A DNA stretch of 64,000 bases from Lysobacter niastensis (GTDB taxonomy: Bacteria > Pseudomonadota > Gammaproteobacteria > Xanthomonadales > Xanthomonadaceae): positions 1 to 64,000 of the forward strand of contig NZ_JADLZT010000013.1 of the NCBI RefSeq assembly GCF_015453285.1, given 5' to 3'. The translations under genes and the position numbers were made by a program. Positions within the stretch are counted from its first letter, which is position 1. Every line of letters begins with the position of its first letter. Positions 34,900-42,748 of the stretch are shown one piece after another. The notes under the pieces are model-generated. The model was given only the letters and a program-made list of their open reading frames with translations. It was not told the origin of the DNA and searched no databases.

Positions 34900-35544
34900 T
34901 CAGGGCGGTGCGTGGAGCCGGAAGCCTTCGGCGTTCGCGGCAAGACGGTGAGCGTCGGCGGGCGACTGCTCCGCGCAGTCGGTGCGCAGCTCGGGATCGC
35001 CGAACGGTTGCGAGATGAACTCGCAGAAATGCGGATGCCGCGCGTCGCCGGTGCTGTTGGGGCGGAAGAAGCGGCAGCCCAGGCAGGTGCGTGCGCCGGT
35101 GGCCAGGCCCTGGCGCTGCGCCTCGAGCACAAGGAGCTGCGTGACGCGCAGCAGTGCGCCGACGTCGCGTTCGTGCATCGGTTGCACCAGGCTGGCGATG
35201 CCTTGCCCGGGTTCGCGAAGTTGTCGGGCGATGGACTCACCGGCAGGAGCCAGGCGCACGAGCGAGGCTCGCTTGTCGGCCGGGTCGGCTTCGCGCCGGA
35301 TCCAACCCTTGGACTCCATCGCCTTGAGCGAGTCGCTGAGGCTCGCCGCCGAGATGCCCAGGCGCTCGGCGATCTGCCGTGCCTTCATGCCCTCGGACGA
35401 CCCGACCAGCATCCGCATCACCGCGGCCTGCGTCGGCGGCAGCGAGGGCGTCCCGTCCGGCCGCCAGGACTGAGCCCGGATCAGCGAGGCCAGCTGTTCC
35501 AGCCCGGCGGCGGCCTGTTCGCGAGGGGAGGTAGGCGTTGTCAT
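34900..35544 (-). CDS. MarR-family regulator with cysteine-rich C terminus
   Basis: Transcription factor of 214 residues. The winged-helix domain is at residues 35-110 with recognition helix QIAERLGISAASLSDSLKAM. The C-terminal extension carries Cys154, Cys157, Cys174 and Cys190 in the pattern TCLGC...HPHFC...RTDC, likely a metal or redox sensor. The ATG at 35544 is favoured because the protein begins MTTPTSPREQ and a palindrome follows upstream at 35555. It starts the thiol-redox gene group and is divergent from a small membrane protein gene. Confidence 0.87.
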   Translation of the reverse strand: MTTPTSPREQAAAGLEQLASLIRAQSWRPDGTPSLPPTQAAVMRMLVGSSEGMKARQIAERLGISAASLSDSLKAMESKGWIRREADPADKRASLVRLAPAGESIARQLREPGQGIASLVQPMHERDVGALLRVTQLLVLEAQRQGLATGARTCLGCRFFRPNSTGDARHPHFCEFISQPFGDPELRTDCAEQSPADAHRLAANAEGFRLHAPP

Positions 35545-35554
35545 GGCAATTAAC

Positions 35555-35567
35555 TTAGGACTCCTAA
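35555..35567. promoter_or_regulatory. Palindromic operator candidate for the MarR regulator
   Basis: TTAGGA, one base, TCCTAA: a perfect 13-base inverted repeat, 10 bases before the marR start codon and 58 before the divergent gene. On the minus strand a -10-like TATACA lies just upstream of it (35568-35573), so a bound regulator would block its own promoter. Confidence 0.65.
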
Positions 35568-35625
35568 CTGTATAGATCAAGCGCCGTTCGTCGGACCGGC
35601 CTCGCCCGCGCATTCAGGCTGAGGC

Positions 35626-36060
35626 TTGACCCGTCATTGGCACGACGCCGACGATCCATTCAGGGACAGCGCCGAGCGGCGCAGGGGAAATCGCTTGAAC
35701 TCGAAGCAGCGCGTGCTGATCGCCATGGCCGCCACCTCGTTCGTGTCGGGCATGGTCGACCAGTACTTCTACCCCGGCATCGACTTCCCGCCGTCGGCGA
35801 TGGCGTGGACGCTGGTGTCGTTGTTCCTGGTGTTCGCCTGGTACCACCTGGACGCGAGCGAACGTGGTTATCGACGCTCGCCGTGGCTCAACGTCGGCGT
35901 GATCGCGCTGGCTGTTGTCGCGCTGCCGTACTACTTCTTCCGCTCCCGCGGCGCCAGGCACGGTGCGTTGGCGACCGGCGCGATGTTGCTGGTGTATGCC
36001 GCCTGCACGCTGCTGGCCGCGTTCGGTTCTGCGGTGGTGTTCGCCGGCCAGCAAACCTGA
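35626..36060 (+). CDS. Small membrane protein of unknown function (four helices)
   Basis: Unknown function. With the TTG start at 35626 it has 144 residues; a TTG at 35695 preceded by AGGGG would give 121. A charged N terminus (DDPFRDSAERRRGNRLNSKQ) is followed by four hydrophobic helices at about 32-48, 52-72, 82-102 and 110-135. It is divergent from the MarR gene and shares the operator region, so it may be regulated by it. The frame converges on the FGE gene with a shared hairpin. Confidence 0.65.
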   Translation: MTRHWHDADDPFRDSAERRRGNRLNSKQRVLIAMAATSFVSGMVDQYFYPGIDFPPSAMAWTLVSLFLVFAWYHLDASERGYRRSPWLNVGVIALAVVALPYYFFRSRGARHGALATGAMLLVYAACTLLAAFGSAVVFAGQQT

Positions 36061-36070
36061 CGAACGTGTG

Positions 36071-36090
36071 GTGCGGGATCACTCCCGCAC
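36071..36090. terminator. Hairpin shared by converging gene ends
   Basis: GTGCGGGA, four bases, TCCCGCAC between the end of the small membrane protein gene and the stop codon of the FGE gene, which lies in its loop. There is no T-tract, so termination strength is uncertain. Confidence 0.4.
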
Positions 36091-37032
36091 GATGCAGCGG
36101 AACCCGAGATGGCAGGTCGAGGTGTCGATCGGCTGCGCCATGCGCGCGGCCGGGCGATAACGCCGGCAGTAGTTCGGTGCGCACAGGTGCGAGCCGCCCT
36201 TCATGACGCGGCGCGGGATCCTGACCTGCGGGCTGCGCGGATCGAAGCTGCCTTCGAGGTTGCCGCCGCGCGGGTTGTGCAACGTGCAGCAGGCGTGTTG
36301 CTGGATCTCGCCGTGCTGCTGGTACCAGTCGGTGGTCCATTCCCAGACGTTGCCGGCCATGTCGTACAGGTCGTAACCGTTGGGTGGATACGAGCCCACC
36401 GCCGCGGTCTGCGCGTGGCCGTCCTCGACCAGGTTCTGCCACGGGAACTCGCCCTGCCAGGTGTTGGCCATGTACTGGCCCCCGGGCGTCATTTCATCGC
36501 CCCAGCAGAACTCGGCGCCGTCCAGCCCACCGCGCGCTGCGAATTCCCACTCGGCTTCGCTCGGCAGCGACTTGCCGGCCCATTCCGCGTACGCCAGCGC
36601 GTCCTCGAAGGCGACGTGCACGACCGGAAAATCTTCCTTTCCTTCTATCGACGACTGCGGGCCATACGGATGGCGCCAGTTCGCGCCCTGCACGTAGTTC
36701 CACCAGTTGTAATGGTTGCGAAGGTCGACGCGCCCGGGAGGCTGCACGAACACGACTGACGACGGCGCCAGCAGCGCGGGGTCGGCGCCGGGATAGTCGT
36801 CGGGATTGGCGGGGCGCTCGGCCAGAGTGACGTGGCCGGTTTCGGCAACGAAGCGCGCGAACTGCGCGTTGGTGACGCAATGCCTGTCGATCCAGAAAGG
36901 ATCAACCGAAACCTTGTGGGCGGGCGCTTCCTCGGGATAGTGCTGGTCGGAACCCATCATGAAGGTTCCGCCGGGAATGCGGACCATGTTTTCCAGCGAA
37001 GCCGCCGGAGTCTGCGGGAGTACGGCTGTCAT
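36079..37032 (-). CDS. Formylglycine-generating enzyme (sulfatase-modifying factor)
   Basis: Copper-dependent oxidase of 317 residues that turns the active-site cysteine of sulfatases into formylglycine. The FGE-sulfatase fold fills the protein: IPGGTFMMGSD near residue 20, SEAEWEFAARGG near 165, and the C-terminal core GGSHLCAPNYCRRYRPAAR with Cys284 and Cys289. These match the two catalytic cysteines of human FGE, so it is likely a true FGE and not a cysteine-free relative. It is cytoplasmic and overlaps the HAD gene by four bases. Two Cys-type sulfatases lie upstream in the same direction. Confidence 0.92.
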   Translation of the reverse strand: MTAVLPQTPAASLENMVRIPGGTFMMGSDQHYPEEAPAHKVSVDPFWIDRHCVTNAQFARFVAETGHVTLAERPANPDDYPGADPALLAPSSVVFVQPPGRVDLRNHYNWWNYVQGANWRHPYGPQSSIEGKEDFPVVHVAFEDALAYAEWAGKSLPSEAEWEFAARGGLDGAEFCWGDEMTPGGQYMANTWQGEFPWQNLVEDGHAQTAAVGSYPPNGYDLYDMAGNVWEWTTDWYQQHGEIQQHACCTLHNPRGGNLEGSFDPRSPQVRIPRRVMKGGSHLCAPNYCRRYRPAARMAQPIDTSTCHLGFRCIVRE

Positions 37033-37958
37033 CGGGCAAACACCTCTCGCCAGTCGTTCTTCATGCTGACCATACCAATACCGTACTCCGCCGCGCGATC
37101 CAGGCCTTCGCGCAGCGGGCTCAGCTTGAAATCGCGGTCGTAGGCGAACTCGCGCTCGGCATCGTCGTGATGCAGGTACCACGCCATGCGCGGACCGTCT
37201 CCGCCCAGCGTGTAGCGGATCATCGCCAGGTCGCCGTCGGAATTGCCAAAGGCAAAGATCGGCCGGCGGCCGATATGCAGGGCGATGTTCACGACCTTCT
37301 CGTCGCGGTCGTCGAAGCTGGCGAGCTCGGGCAGCTTGCGGAGCACCGTCTTTCCGTCGACGGTGTCGAGCTTCATCTTCGTGCTGGAGCCGATCACCTG
37401 TTCCGGCGGAATGCCGTACAGCTCCTCCGCCACGACGCGGACGAACTCCACGCCGCCACCGGTGACGATGTACGTCTTGAAGCCGTTGACGCGCAGGTAG
37501 GTCAGCAGTTCGCACTGCGGCAGGTACGCGCCCTGGGTGAACGGCTGCTTCAGCGTGGGGTGCTTCGCCTGCGCCAGCCAGCGCTGCGCGTTCTCGTGGA
37601 ACTCCTCCACCGTCATCCCGGCATGCGTGGCGAAGGCGGGCTCGAACACCTCTTTCTTCGGCAGCGACGCCAGCGCTTTCAGGTCGCCGTCGACCATGGC
37701 CTTGAACGCCGGCTTCTGCAGCAACGAGGGATCCTGGGCTGCCAGCCGTTTCACTTCGGCGAGGGCGAAGAACACCTGCACCTGCATCGGGAACTCGCAC
37801 CACAGGGTTCCGTCATTGTCGAAGGCGGCAATCCGCTCGGCGGGTGGGACGTAGTCCGGACCGCCTTCGCGGGTGACACGCTCGACGAAGTCGACGATGG
37901 CTTCCTTGGGTGGCCCGTCGTTCCAGCATTCCATGCACTCGACATCGCTGCTCGTCAT
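37029..37958 (-). CDS. HAD-superfamily phosphatase-like hydrolase
   Basis: HAD hydrolase of 309 residues. The catalytic motif is FDNDGT with nucleophile Asp47 and acid/base Asp49; the motif IV region is GNSDGDLAM. A helical cap of about 100 residues lies between motifs I and II, similar to phosphoserine phosphatases. There is no signal peptide. It is coupled to the FGE gene (ATGA overlap) and follows the second sulfatase by 18 bases. HAD proteins of this type often accompany sulfatases in environmental bacteria; the phosphorylated substrate is unknown. Confidence 0.82.
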   Translation of the reverse strand: MTSSDVECMECWNDGPPKEAIVDFVERVTREGGPDYVPPAERIAAFDNDGTLWCEFPMQVQVFFALAEVKRLAAQDPSLLQKPAFKAMVDGDLKALASLPKKEVFEPAFATHAGMTVEEFHENAQRWLAQAKHPTLKQPFTQGAYLPQCELLTYLRVNGFKTYIVTGGGVEFVRVVAEELYGIPPEQVIGSSTKMKLDTVDGKTVLRKLPELASFDDRDEKVVNIALHIGRRPIFAFGNSDGDLAMIRYTLGGDGPRMAWYLHHDDAEREFAYDRDFKLSPLREGLDRAAEYGIGMVSMKNDWREVFAR

Positions 37959-37976
37959 GCGCGCTCCTCTCCGGTG

Positions 37977-39491
37977 TCAGTTCTGGTTTGGACTCGCCGT
38001 CGCGATCTTGTCCATCGCATCGCCGACAGTGAAGCTCGCGGCCTTGGCGCGCGGCGGGAACTCCTTGAAGGTCTCGAGCAGCTTGCCGACGATTGCCTGT
38101 GCGGGCACGAACAGGAACATCCGATGCGCGGAATAGTCGCCGTAGTAGATGCTTTCGGGTCCGCGCTCGAACGGGTCTGACCGCAAGTTGTACAACATGG
38201 GCGCGCGCAGTCCGGTGAACCCGCCCTGCCAGACGCCGAGCGGTGTCTTGTGATTCGTCTCGGTGTTCTGCTCCATGAAGGCCACCTTCCACTGGCGGAC
38301 TCGCACTGCCATCAGCTCGCCGTCGTCGCTCCAATAGGCAAAGCCTTCACGCGGCCATTGCTCCGTCTCGCCCTTGAAGGCCGGGATCAGGTTGTATCCG
38401 TCGAGGTGCACCTTGAAGCTCTTGTCACCGATCTTCCCGCCCTTCCTTGCGCGATCGACGACATCGCCGTCGCCCGCCGCCGCAGCGAACGTAGGCAGGA
38501 AATCCTCGTGCGCGCAGATGTCGTTCACGATCGTCCCTGGCTTGATCACGTCCGGCCACCGGATCACGCACGGCACGCGGAAGCCACCTTCCCAATTGGT
38601 CGCTTTCTCGCCTTTGAACGGTGTCGTTCCGCCATCGGGCCAGGTGAAACATTCGGCGCCGTTGTCGGTGGTGTACACGACGATGGTGTTGGCGGCGACA
38701 CCAAGGTCGTCCACCAGCTTCAGCAACTCGCCGACATGACCGTCATGCTCGACCATGCCATCGGGATAGAGGCCGAGCCCGGTCTTGCCCTTCGACTCCG
38801 CTTTCAGGTGCGTGAACACGTGCATCCGGGTCGAGTTGAAATAACAGAACCACGGCCCTCCGGCATCGTGGTTGCGCTTGATGAAGTCCTTGGCGCTGGC
38901 GAGGAATTCCTCGTCGACGGTCTCCATCCGCTTGCTGCCCATCGGGCCGGTATTCTCGATCGTCTGTCCGCCCTTGCCGTCGGCCTTGCACTTGAGCACG
39001 CCGCGCGGGCCGAACTTCTCCTTGAACTTCGGATCCTTCGGATAGTCCTCATTCTCCGGCTCTTCCTCGGCATTCAAGTGGTAGAGATTGCCGAAGAATT
39101 CGTCGAAGCCGTGCATCGTCGGGAGGTGCTCGTCGCGGTCGCCGAGATGGTTCTTGCCGAACTGGCCGGTGGCATAACCTTGCGCCTTGAGCACTTGCGC
39201 GATGCACGGATCGTCGGGTCCTAGCCCGAGATCGGCGCCGGGCAGGCCCACCTTGGTGAGGCCGGTGCGGATCGGCGATTGTCCGGTGAGGAAGGCGGCG
39301 CGTCCGGCGGTGCAGCTTTGCTGCGCATACCAGTCGGTGAAACGGGCGCCTTCCGCTGCGATGCGGTCGATGTTGGGCGTTTTATAGCCCATTATTCCGC
39401 TGTTGTAGCAGCTGGGATTAAACCAGCCGATGTCGTCACCCATGATGAAAAGGATGTTCGGTTTGGCATCTTGTTTCTTGGCCACGGCCAT
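37977..39491 (-). CDS. Arylsulfatase, Cys type (second copy)
   Basis: Sulfatase of 504 residues in the alkaline-phosphatase fold. The modified cysteine is Cys60 in the motif SCTAGRAAF, suited to an FGE. The metal ligands begin with IMGDDIGW (Asp19-Asp20). It lacks a signal peptide, as in Pseudomonas-type cytoplasmic arylsulfatases. It is a clear paralog of the next gene: the same MGYKTPNIDRIA, FGKNHLGD and GFDEFFGNLYHLNAEEEPE stretches appear in both. The sulfate ester it cleaves is unknown. Confidence 0.92.
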   Translation of the reverse strand: MAVAKKQDAKPNILFIMGDDIGWFNPSCYNSGIMGYKTPNIDRIAAEGARFTDWYAQQSCTAGRAAFLTGQSPIRTGLTKVGLPGADLGLGPDDPCIAQVLKAQGYATGQFGKNHLGDRDEHLPTMHGFDEFFGNLYHLNAEEEPENEDYPKDPKFKEKFGPRGVLKCKADGKGGQTIENTGPMGSKRMETVDEEFLASAKDFIKRNHDAGGPWFCYFNSTRMHVFTHLKAESKGKTGLGLYPDGMVEHDGHVGELLKLVDDLGVAANTIVVYTTDNGAECFTWPDGGTTPFKGEKATNWEGGFRVPCVIRWPDVIKPGTIVNDICAHEDFLPTFAAAAGDGDVVDRARKGGKIGDKSFKVHLDGYNLIPAFKGETEQWPREGFAYWSDDGELMAVRVRQWKVAFMEQNTETNHKTPLGVWQGGFTGLRAPMLYNLRSDPFERGPESIYYGDYSAHRMFLFVPAQAIVGKLLETFKEFPPRAKAASFTVGDAMDKIATASPNQN

Positions 39492-39592
39492 CTCTCCTCG
39501 CTCTTTCGCTTCGTGAGTCGGGCACCGCGGCGCTCAGGTGCCCAGGTGCTGGCGCGTTCCGGGCGGCAAGGCGCCGCCCGGAACCGGATCGA

Positions 39593-41176
39593 TCAGCTTG
39601 AGCCGTGAGGAACCTCGGACATCTTCTGCTTCGCCTGATCCAGGTTGAACGCACCGGGCAGCTGCGCCGGCGGGAACTCAACGAAGGTCTCCAGGAACTT
39701 CGTGGCCGCAGCCATCGCGCCGTAGATCCAGAACGCGTTGTGGATCATCCAGTCCCAGTACGTATTCGACGTCACGTCGGCCCGCTCGTAGGGATCCATG
39801 CGCAGGTTGAATATCTTGGGCATGCGCAGTGGCGTGAACGGCTCGGCCCACACTTGCATCGTGCCGCGGCAGCGCTGTTCCATGAACACGATCTTCCAGT
39901 TCTGCCAGCGTATGCCGAGCACGTCGCCGTCGTCGCTGAAGTAGAAGAACCACTTGCGCGGCGATTCTTTCTCCTCGCCGGTCAGGTATGGCAGGAGGTT
40001 GAAGCCGTCGATGTGGTTTTTGTACTTGCGCCCGTTGACCGTGGTGCCCCTCTTGAGCCGGTCCATGCAGGTCGTGTCGCCGGCCGCCGCCAACAGGGTC
40101 GGCAGCCAGTCGTGGTGCTGGATGATGTCGTTGGACACCGCGCCCGCAGGAATGCGGCCTGGCCAGCGGATCAGCTCGGGGATGCGGAAAGCGCCTTCCC
40201 AATTGGTGTTCTTCTCGCTGCGGAACGGCGTCATGCCCGCGTCCGGCCACGAGTTCATGTGTGGCCCGTTGTCGGTCGAGTAGATGACGATGGTGTCGTC
40301 GGCGATGCCCAGGTCGTCGAGCAGGTCGAGCATCTGGCCGACATTCCTGTCGTGGTCCACCATCGTGTCGTGGTACGGCGACTGGTGGTCGCCGGCCTGG
40401 CCCAGGCTGCTGGGCTTGGTGTGGGTGATGAAGTGCATGTGGGTGGTGTTCAACCACACGAAGAACGGCTGGTCGGCCTTGTTCTGGCGCTTGATGAAGT
40501 CACTGGCGGCGGCGACGAACTCGTCATCGCAGGTCTCCATGCGCTTGCGGTTGAGCGAGCCGGTGTCCTCGATCTTCTGCTTGCCGACCTTGCCCCAGCG
40601 CGGGTGCGTGGTCTTGTCGTCCTTGTCGGTGGCCCAGCTGTGGATCACGCCGCGCGGGCCGAACTGCTCGCGATAGCGCGGATCCTTGGGATAGCCGTCC
40701 ATCTCCGGCTCTTCCTCGGCATTGAGGTGGTAGAGGTTGCCGAAGAACTCGTCGAAACCGTGCACCGTCGGCAGGTGCTTGTTGAGGTCGCCGAGGTGGT
40801 TCTTGCCGAACTGGCCGGTCGCATAGCCCTGGTCCTTGAGCAGCGAGGCGATCGTGACCACCGACTCGACCATGCCCTGCGCCGCGCCGGGAATGCCGAC
40901 CTTGGACAGGCCGGTGCGGTGCACGCTCTGCCCGGTGATGAACGACGAGCGTCCCGCGGTGCACGACTGCTCGCCATAGGAATCGGTGAAGCGCATGCCT
41001 TCGTTGGCGATGCGGTCGATGTTGGGCGTCTTGTAGCCCATCAATCCGTGGGTGTAGCAACTCAGGTTGGCGATTCCGATGTCGTCGCCCCAGATCACCA
41101 GGATGTTGGGCTTCTTGCCGCCTGGCTTGGCCTTGCTGGATGTTGCCGGTTTTGCTGCCTTCTTCGCGGTTGCCAT
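39593..41176 (-). CDS. Arylsulfatase, Cys type (first copy)
   Basis: Sulfatase of 527 residues, paralog of the gene downstream. The fGly site is Cys72 in SCTAGRSSF, and the metal motif VIWGDDIGI is at 27-35. The N-terminal 22 residues are Ala/Lys-rich (MATAKKAAKPATSSKAKPGG), not a secretion signal. The ATG at 41176 has a good ribosome site (GGAGGAA, spacing about nine), identical in style to that of the glutaredoxin-like gene. Two tandem paralogs suggest related but different substrates. Confidence 0.92.
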   Translation of the reverse strand: MATAKKAAKPATSSKAKPGGKKPNILVIWGDDIGIANLSCYTHGLMGYKTPNIDRIANEGMRFTDSYGEQSCTAGRSSFITGQSVHRTGLSKVGIPGAAQGMVESVVTIASLLKDQGYATGQFGKNHLGDLNKHLPTVHGFDEFFGNLYHLNAEEEPEMDGYPKDPRYREQFGPRGVIHSWATDKDDKTTHPRWGKVGKQKIEDTGSLNRKRMETCDDEFVAAASDFIKRQNKADQPFFVWLNTTHMHFITHTKPSSLGQAGDHQSPYHDTMVDHDRNVGQMLDLLDDLGIADDTIVIYSTDNGPHMNSWPDAGMTPFRSEKNTNWEGAFRIPELIRWPGRIPAGAVSNDIIQHHDWLPTLLAAAGDTTCMDRLKRGTTVNGRKYKNHIDGFNLLPYLTGEEKESPRKWFFYFSDDGDVLGIRWQNWKIVFMEQRCRGTMQVWAEPFTPLRMPKIFNLRMDPYERADVTSNTYWDWMIHNAFWIYGAMAAATKFLETFVEFPPAQLPGAFNLDQAKQKMSEVPHGSS

Positions 41177-41274
41177 GCTTTCGTTCCTCCGTGGGGTGGG
41201 GCATCCCGTCAACGTTGCCGGCGACCGGATTGCTGGGGGATTTCGAAACGAGCGATGAAACGGTGGGGCATCTC

Positions 41275-42018
41275 CTAGCCGAGCGTGCCGAGGTTGAACG
41301 CCATGCTGGCGATGGCAAGCAACCCGAGGACCCACAACAGGCTGGCGGTGATCAGGGTCAGGGAGATCGGGTAGGGGCTTTCGCCATGGATCAGGCCTTC
41401 GCCCTTCATTGCCCCGCGTTCGGCGCGCAGGCTGCGCATGAAGACGACGTGGTAGCCGATGCCGAGCGTGAGCATCAGGATGCCGAGCGCCACCAGTGCG
41501 ATGCCGAAGTTGCGCGGCGCGTGGCTGGTGGCGATCAGGATCTTCGACGACTGCAGGTGGCCGAAGAACTGGAAGATCGTGAAGCCGAAACCGATCAGCG
41601 ACAGCGCGGTGCGCATGATCGACATCAGCGTGCGGTCCGCGCTCATGCGCGTGCGCTGGAACGACATGCCGGTGCGCCGCATCGACATCTCGGTGCGGTT
41701 GGTCGAAAGGTCCGTGCGATGCTCGGACAGATCGGTGCGGAACTCGGACAGATCGGTGCGGTGCGTGGACAGATCGGTCCGGTACTCCGACAACTGCGTA
41801 CGATGCTCGGACAAACCAGTGCGGTGGTTTGAAAGGCCGGTGCGATAGGCCGAGTAATCGACCGATGCGAGATCGGGTTTCGAGCGATCCACGTCGGGGA
41901 TCGGCGGGACCGGTGTCTCGGCCACATGCTCCGGCCGCGGCATCGGTTTGACCGGCGTCGTTTCCAGCCGTTCGGGCCGCACCAGTTCGGATGAGGGTGC
42001 TGTCTTCTTTTCGGTCAT
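41275..42018 (-). CDS. DUF202 membrane protein with twelve-heptad N-terminal array
   Basis: A 247-residue protein. Residues 1-57 are Pro/Glu-rich; residues 58-141 are twelve perfect seven-residue units of the form x-R-T-x-[LM]-S-x (YRTGLSN, HRTGLSE ... DRTLMSI, MRTALSL); then three membrane helices at about 137-155, 170-195 and 220-243. The last two heptads run straight into the first helix, at the site where ordinary DUF202 proteins have their conserved RTxLxxxRTALxL motif. It begins inside the preceding gene's stop (ATGA). Function unknown. Confidence 0.83.
   Translation of the reverse strand: MTEKKTAPSSELVRPERLETTPVKPMPRPEHVAETPVPPIPDVDRSKPDLASVDYSAYRTGLSNHRTGLSEHRTQLSEYRTDLSTHRTDLSEFRTDLSEHRTDLSTNRTEMSMRRTGMSFQRTRMSADRTLMSIMRTALSLIGFGFTIFQFFGHLQSSKILIATSHAPRNFGIALVALGILMLTLGIGYHVVFMRSLRAERGAMKGEGLIHGESPYPISLTLITASLLWVLGLLAIASMAFNLGTLG
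41596..41847 (-). repeat. 21-base period coding repeat (12 units)
   Basis: DNA encoding the heptad array of the DUF202 protein. Neighbouring units share runs such as TCGGACAGATCGGTGCGG on the plus strand, most alike in the middle of the array, which suggests recent unit duplication. Confidence 0.85.
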
Positions 42019-42437
42019 GGCGACTTCGCTCCTGGGTGCCGATGCATCCACCACTTCGCGATCCGCGCGAACGGGCCGCGGAAAAGCAGATAGGGAAGGA
42101 AGGCGAGCGTGAAGGAGACCACGAAGGCTTCCAGCGGATACGGGAAGCCGCCGAACACTTTGACCTGGTAGATGACGTCCATCACCACGCCGAGGATCAG
42201 CAGGCGCGTGACTGCGGTCACGCCCTCCCGCCAGGCCTTGCTGCGCGAGGCCTGATCGGTGGTGACGATGTGCCACAGGTACGGATCGCGGCCAGTGCGC
42301 GCATCCTTGATGCCGTCTCGCGCAGCGAGGTAAAGGGCCACGCCGGGTTGCAGGACCAGGCGGAACGGCATCGGTCCGGTGAGCCTGCCGTACAGGTCAT
42401 GCGAGAAACGCTGCAGGACATCCACGATCGAATCCAT
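42015..42437 (-). CDS. Membrane protein of unknown function (140 residues)
   Basis: Unknown. From the ATG at 42437 (GGGGAGA upstream; protein starts MDSIVDVLQRFSHDLYGRL) it has 140 residues with hydrophobic stretches at about 25-40, 75-90 and 100-122. The segment DARTGRDPYLWHIVTTDQ looks like a cytoplasmic loop. It is first in the sulfatase gene group and overlaps the DUF202 gene. Frames upstream of the ATG read as noise. Confidence 0.72.
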   Translation of the reverse strand: MDSIVDVLQRFSHDLYGRLTGPMPFRLVLQPGVALYLAARDGIKDARTGRDPYLWHIVTTDQASRSKAWREGVTAVTRLLILGVVMDVIYQVKVFGGFPYPLEAFVVSFTLAFLPYLLFRGPFARIAKWWMHRHPGAKSP

Positions 42438-42748
42438 CGGTCTCCCCGTGCGATCTTCCGGCATCGCCCGATGCCGCACCGCCGCGCGCATTCCTCCGGT
42501 CGCGGAGACATGCGCGTGCATGAACGCGGGGAGGAAAAGCACCGCCAGAGGCGGAAGCCGATGCTGAAGTCAGAAACGTAAAAGCACCGTGACGGGACGG
42601 TGTCGTGTGGTCGCGAGTCGTGTGGTCGCGAAGTTCTGGCCGTGTCGCTTCGCCTTCACATGGCGGTCATGCGAACGCGTGCGCATTGCGCGCACGCGGT
42701 GCAAATTGCGTCGGGCAGTAGCATCGGTACGTGGTACCGGCGCCAGAT
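42438..42748. other. Gene-free stretch with tandem duplication
   Basis: Between the sulfatase group and the hydrolase gene. It holds a hairpin CACCGT / ACGGTG at 42585-42602 and a perfect tandem pair of GTCGTGTGGTCGCGA at 42602-42631. Frames through it show no family. It probably contains the promoter of the sulfatase group. Confidence 0.6.
42602..42631. repeat. Perfect 15-base tandem duplication
   Basis: GTCGTGTGGTCGCGA occurs twice without a gap, about 165 bases upstream of the start of the sulfatase group on the opposite strand. It may be a pair of regulator sites or a simple slippage product. Confidence 0.75.
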
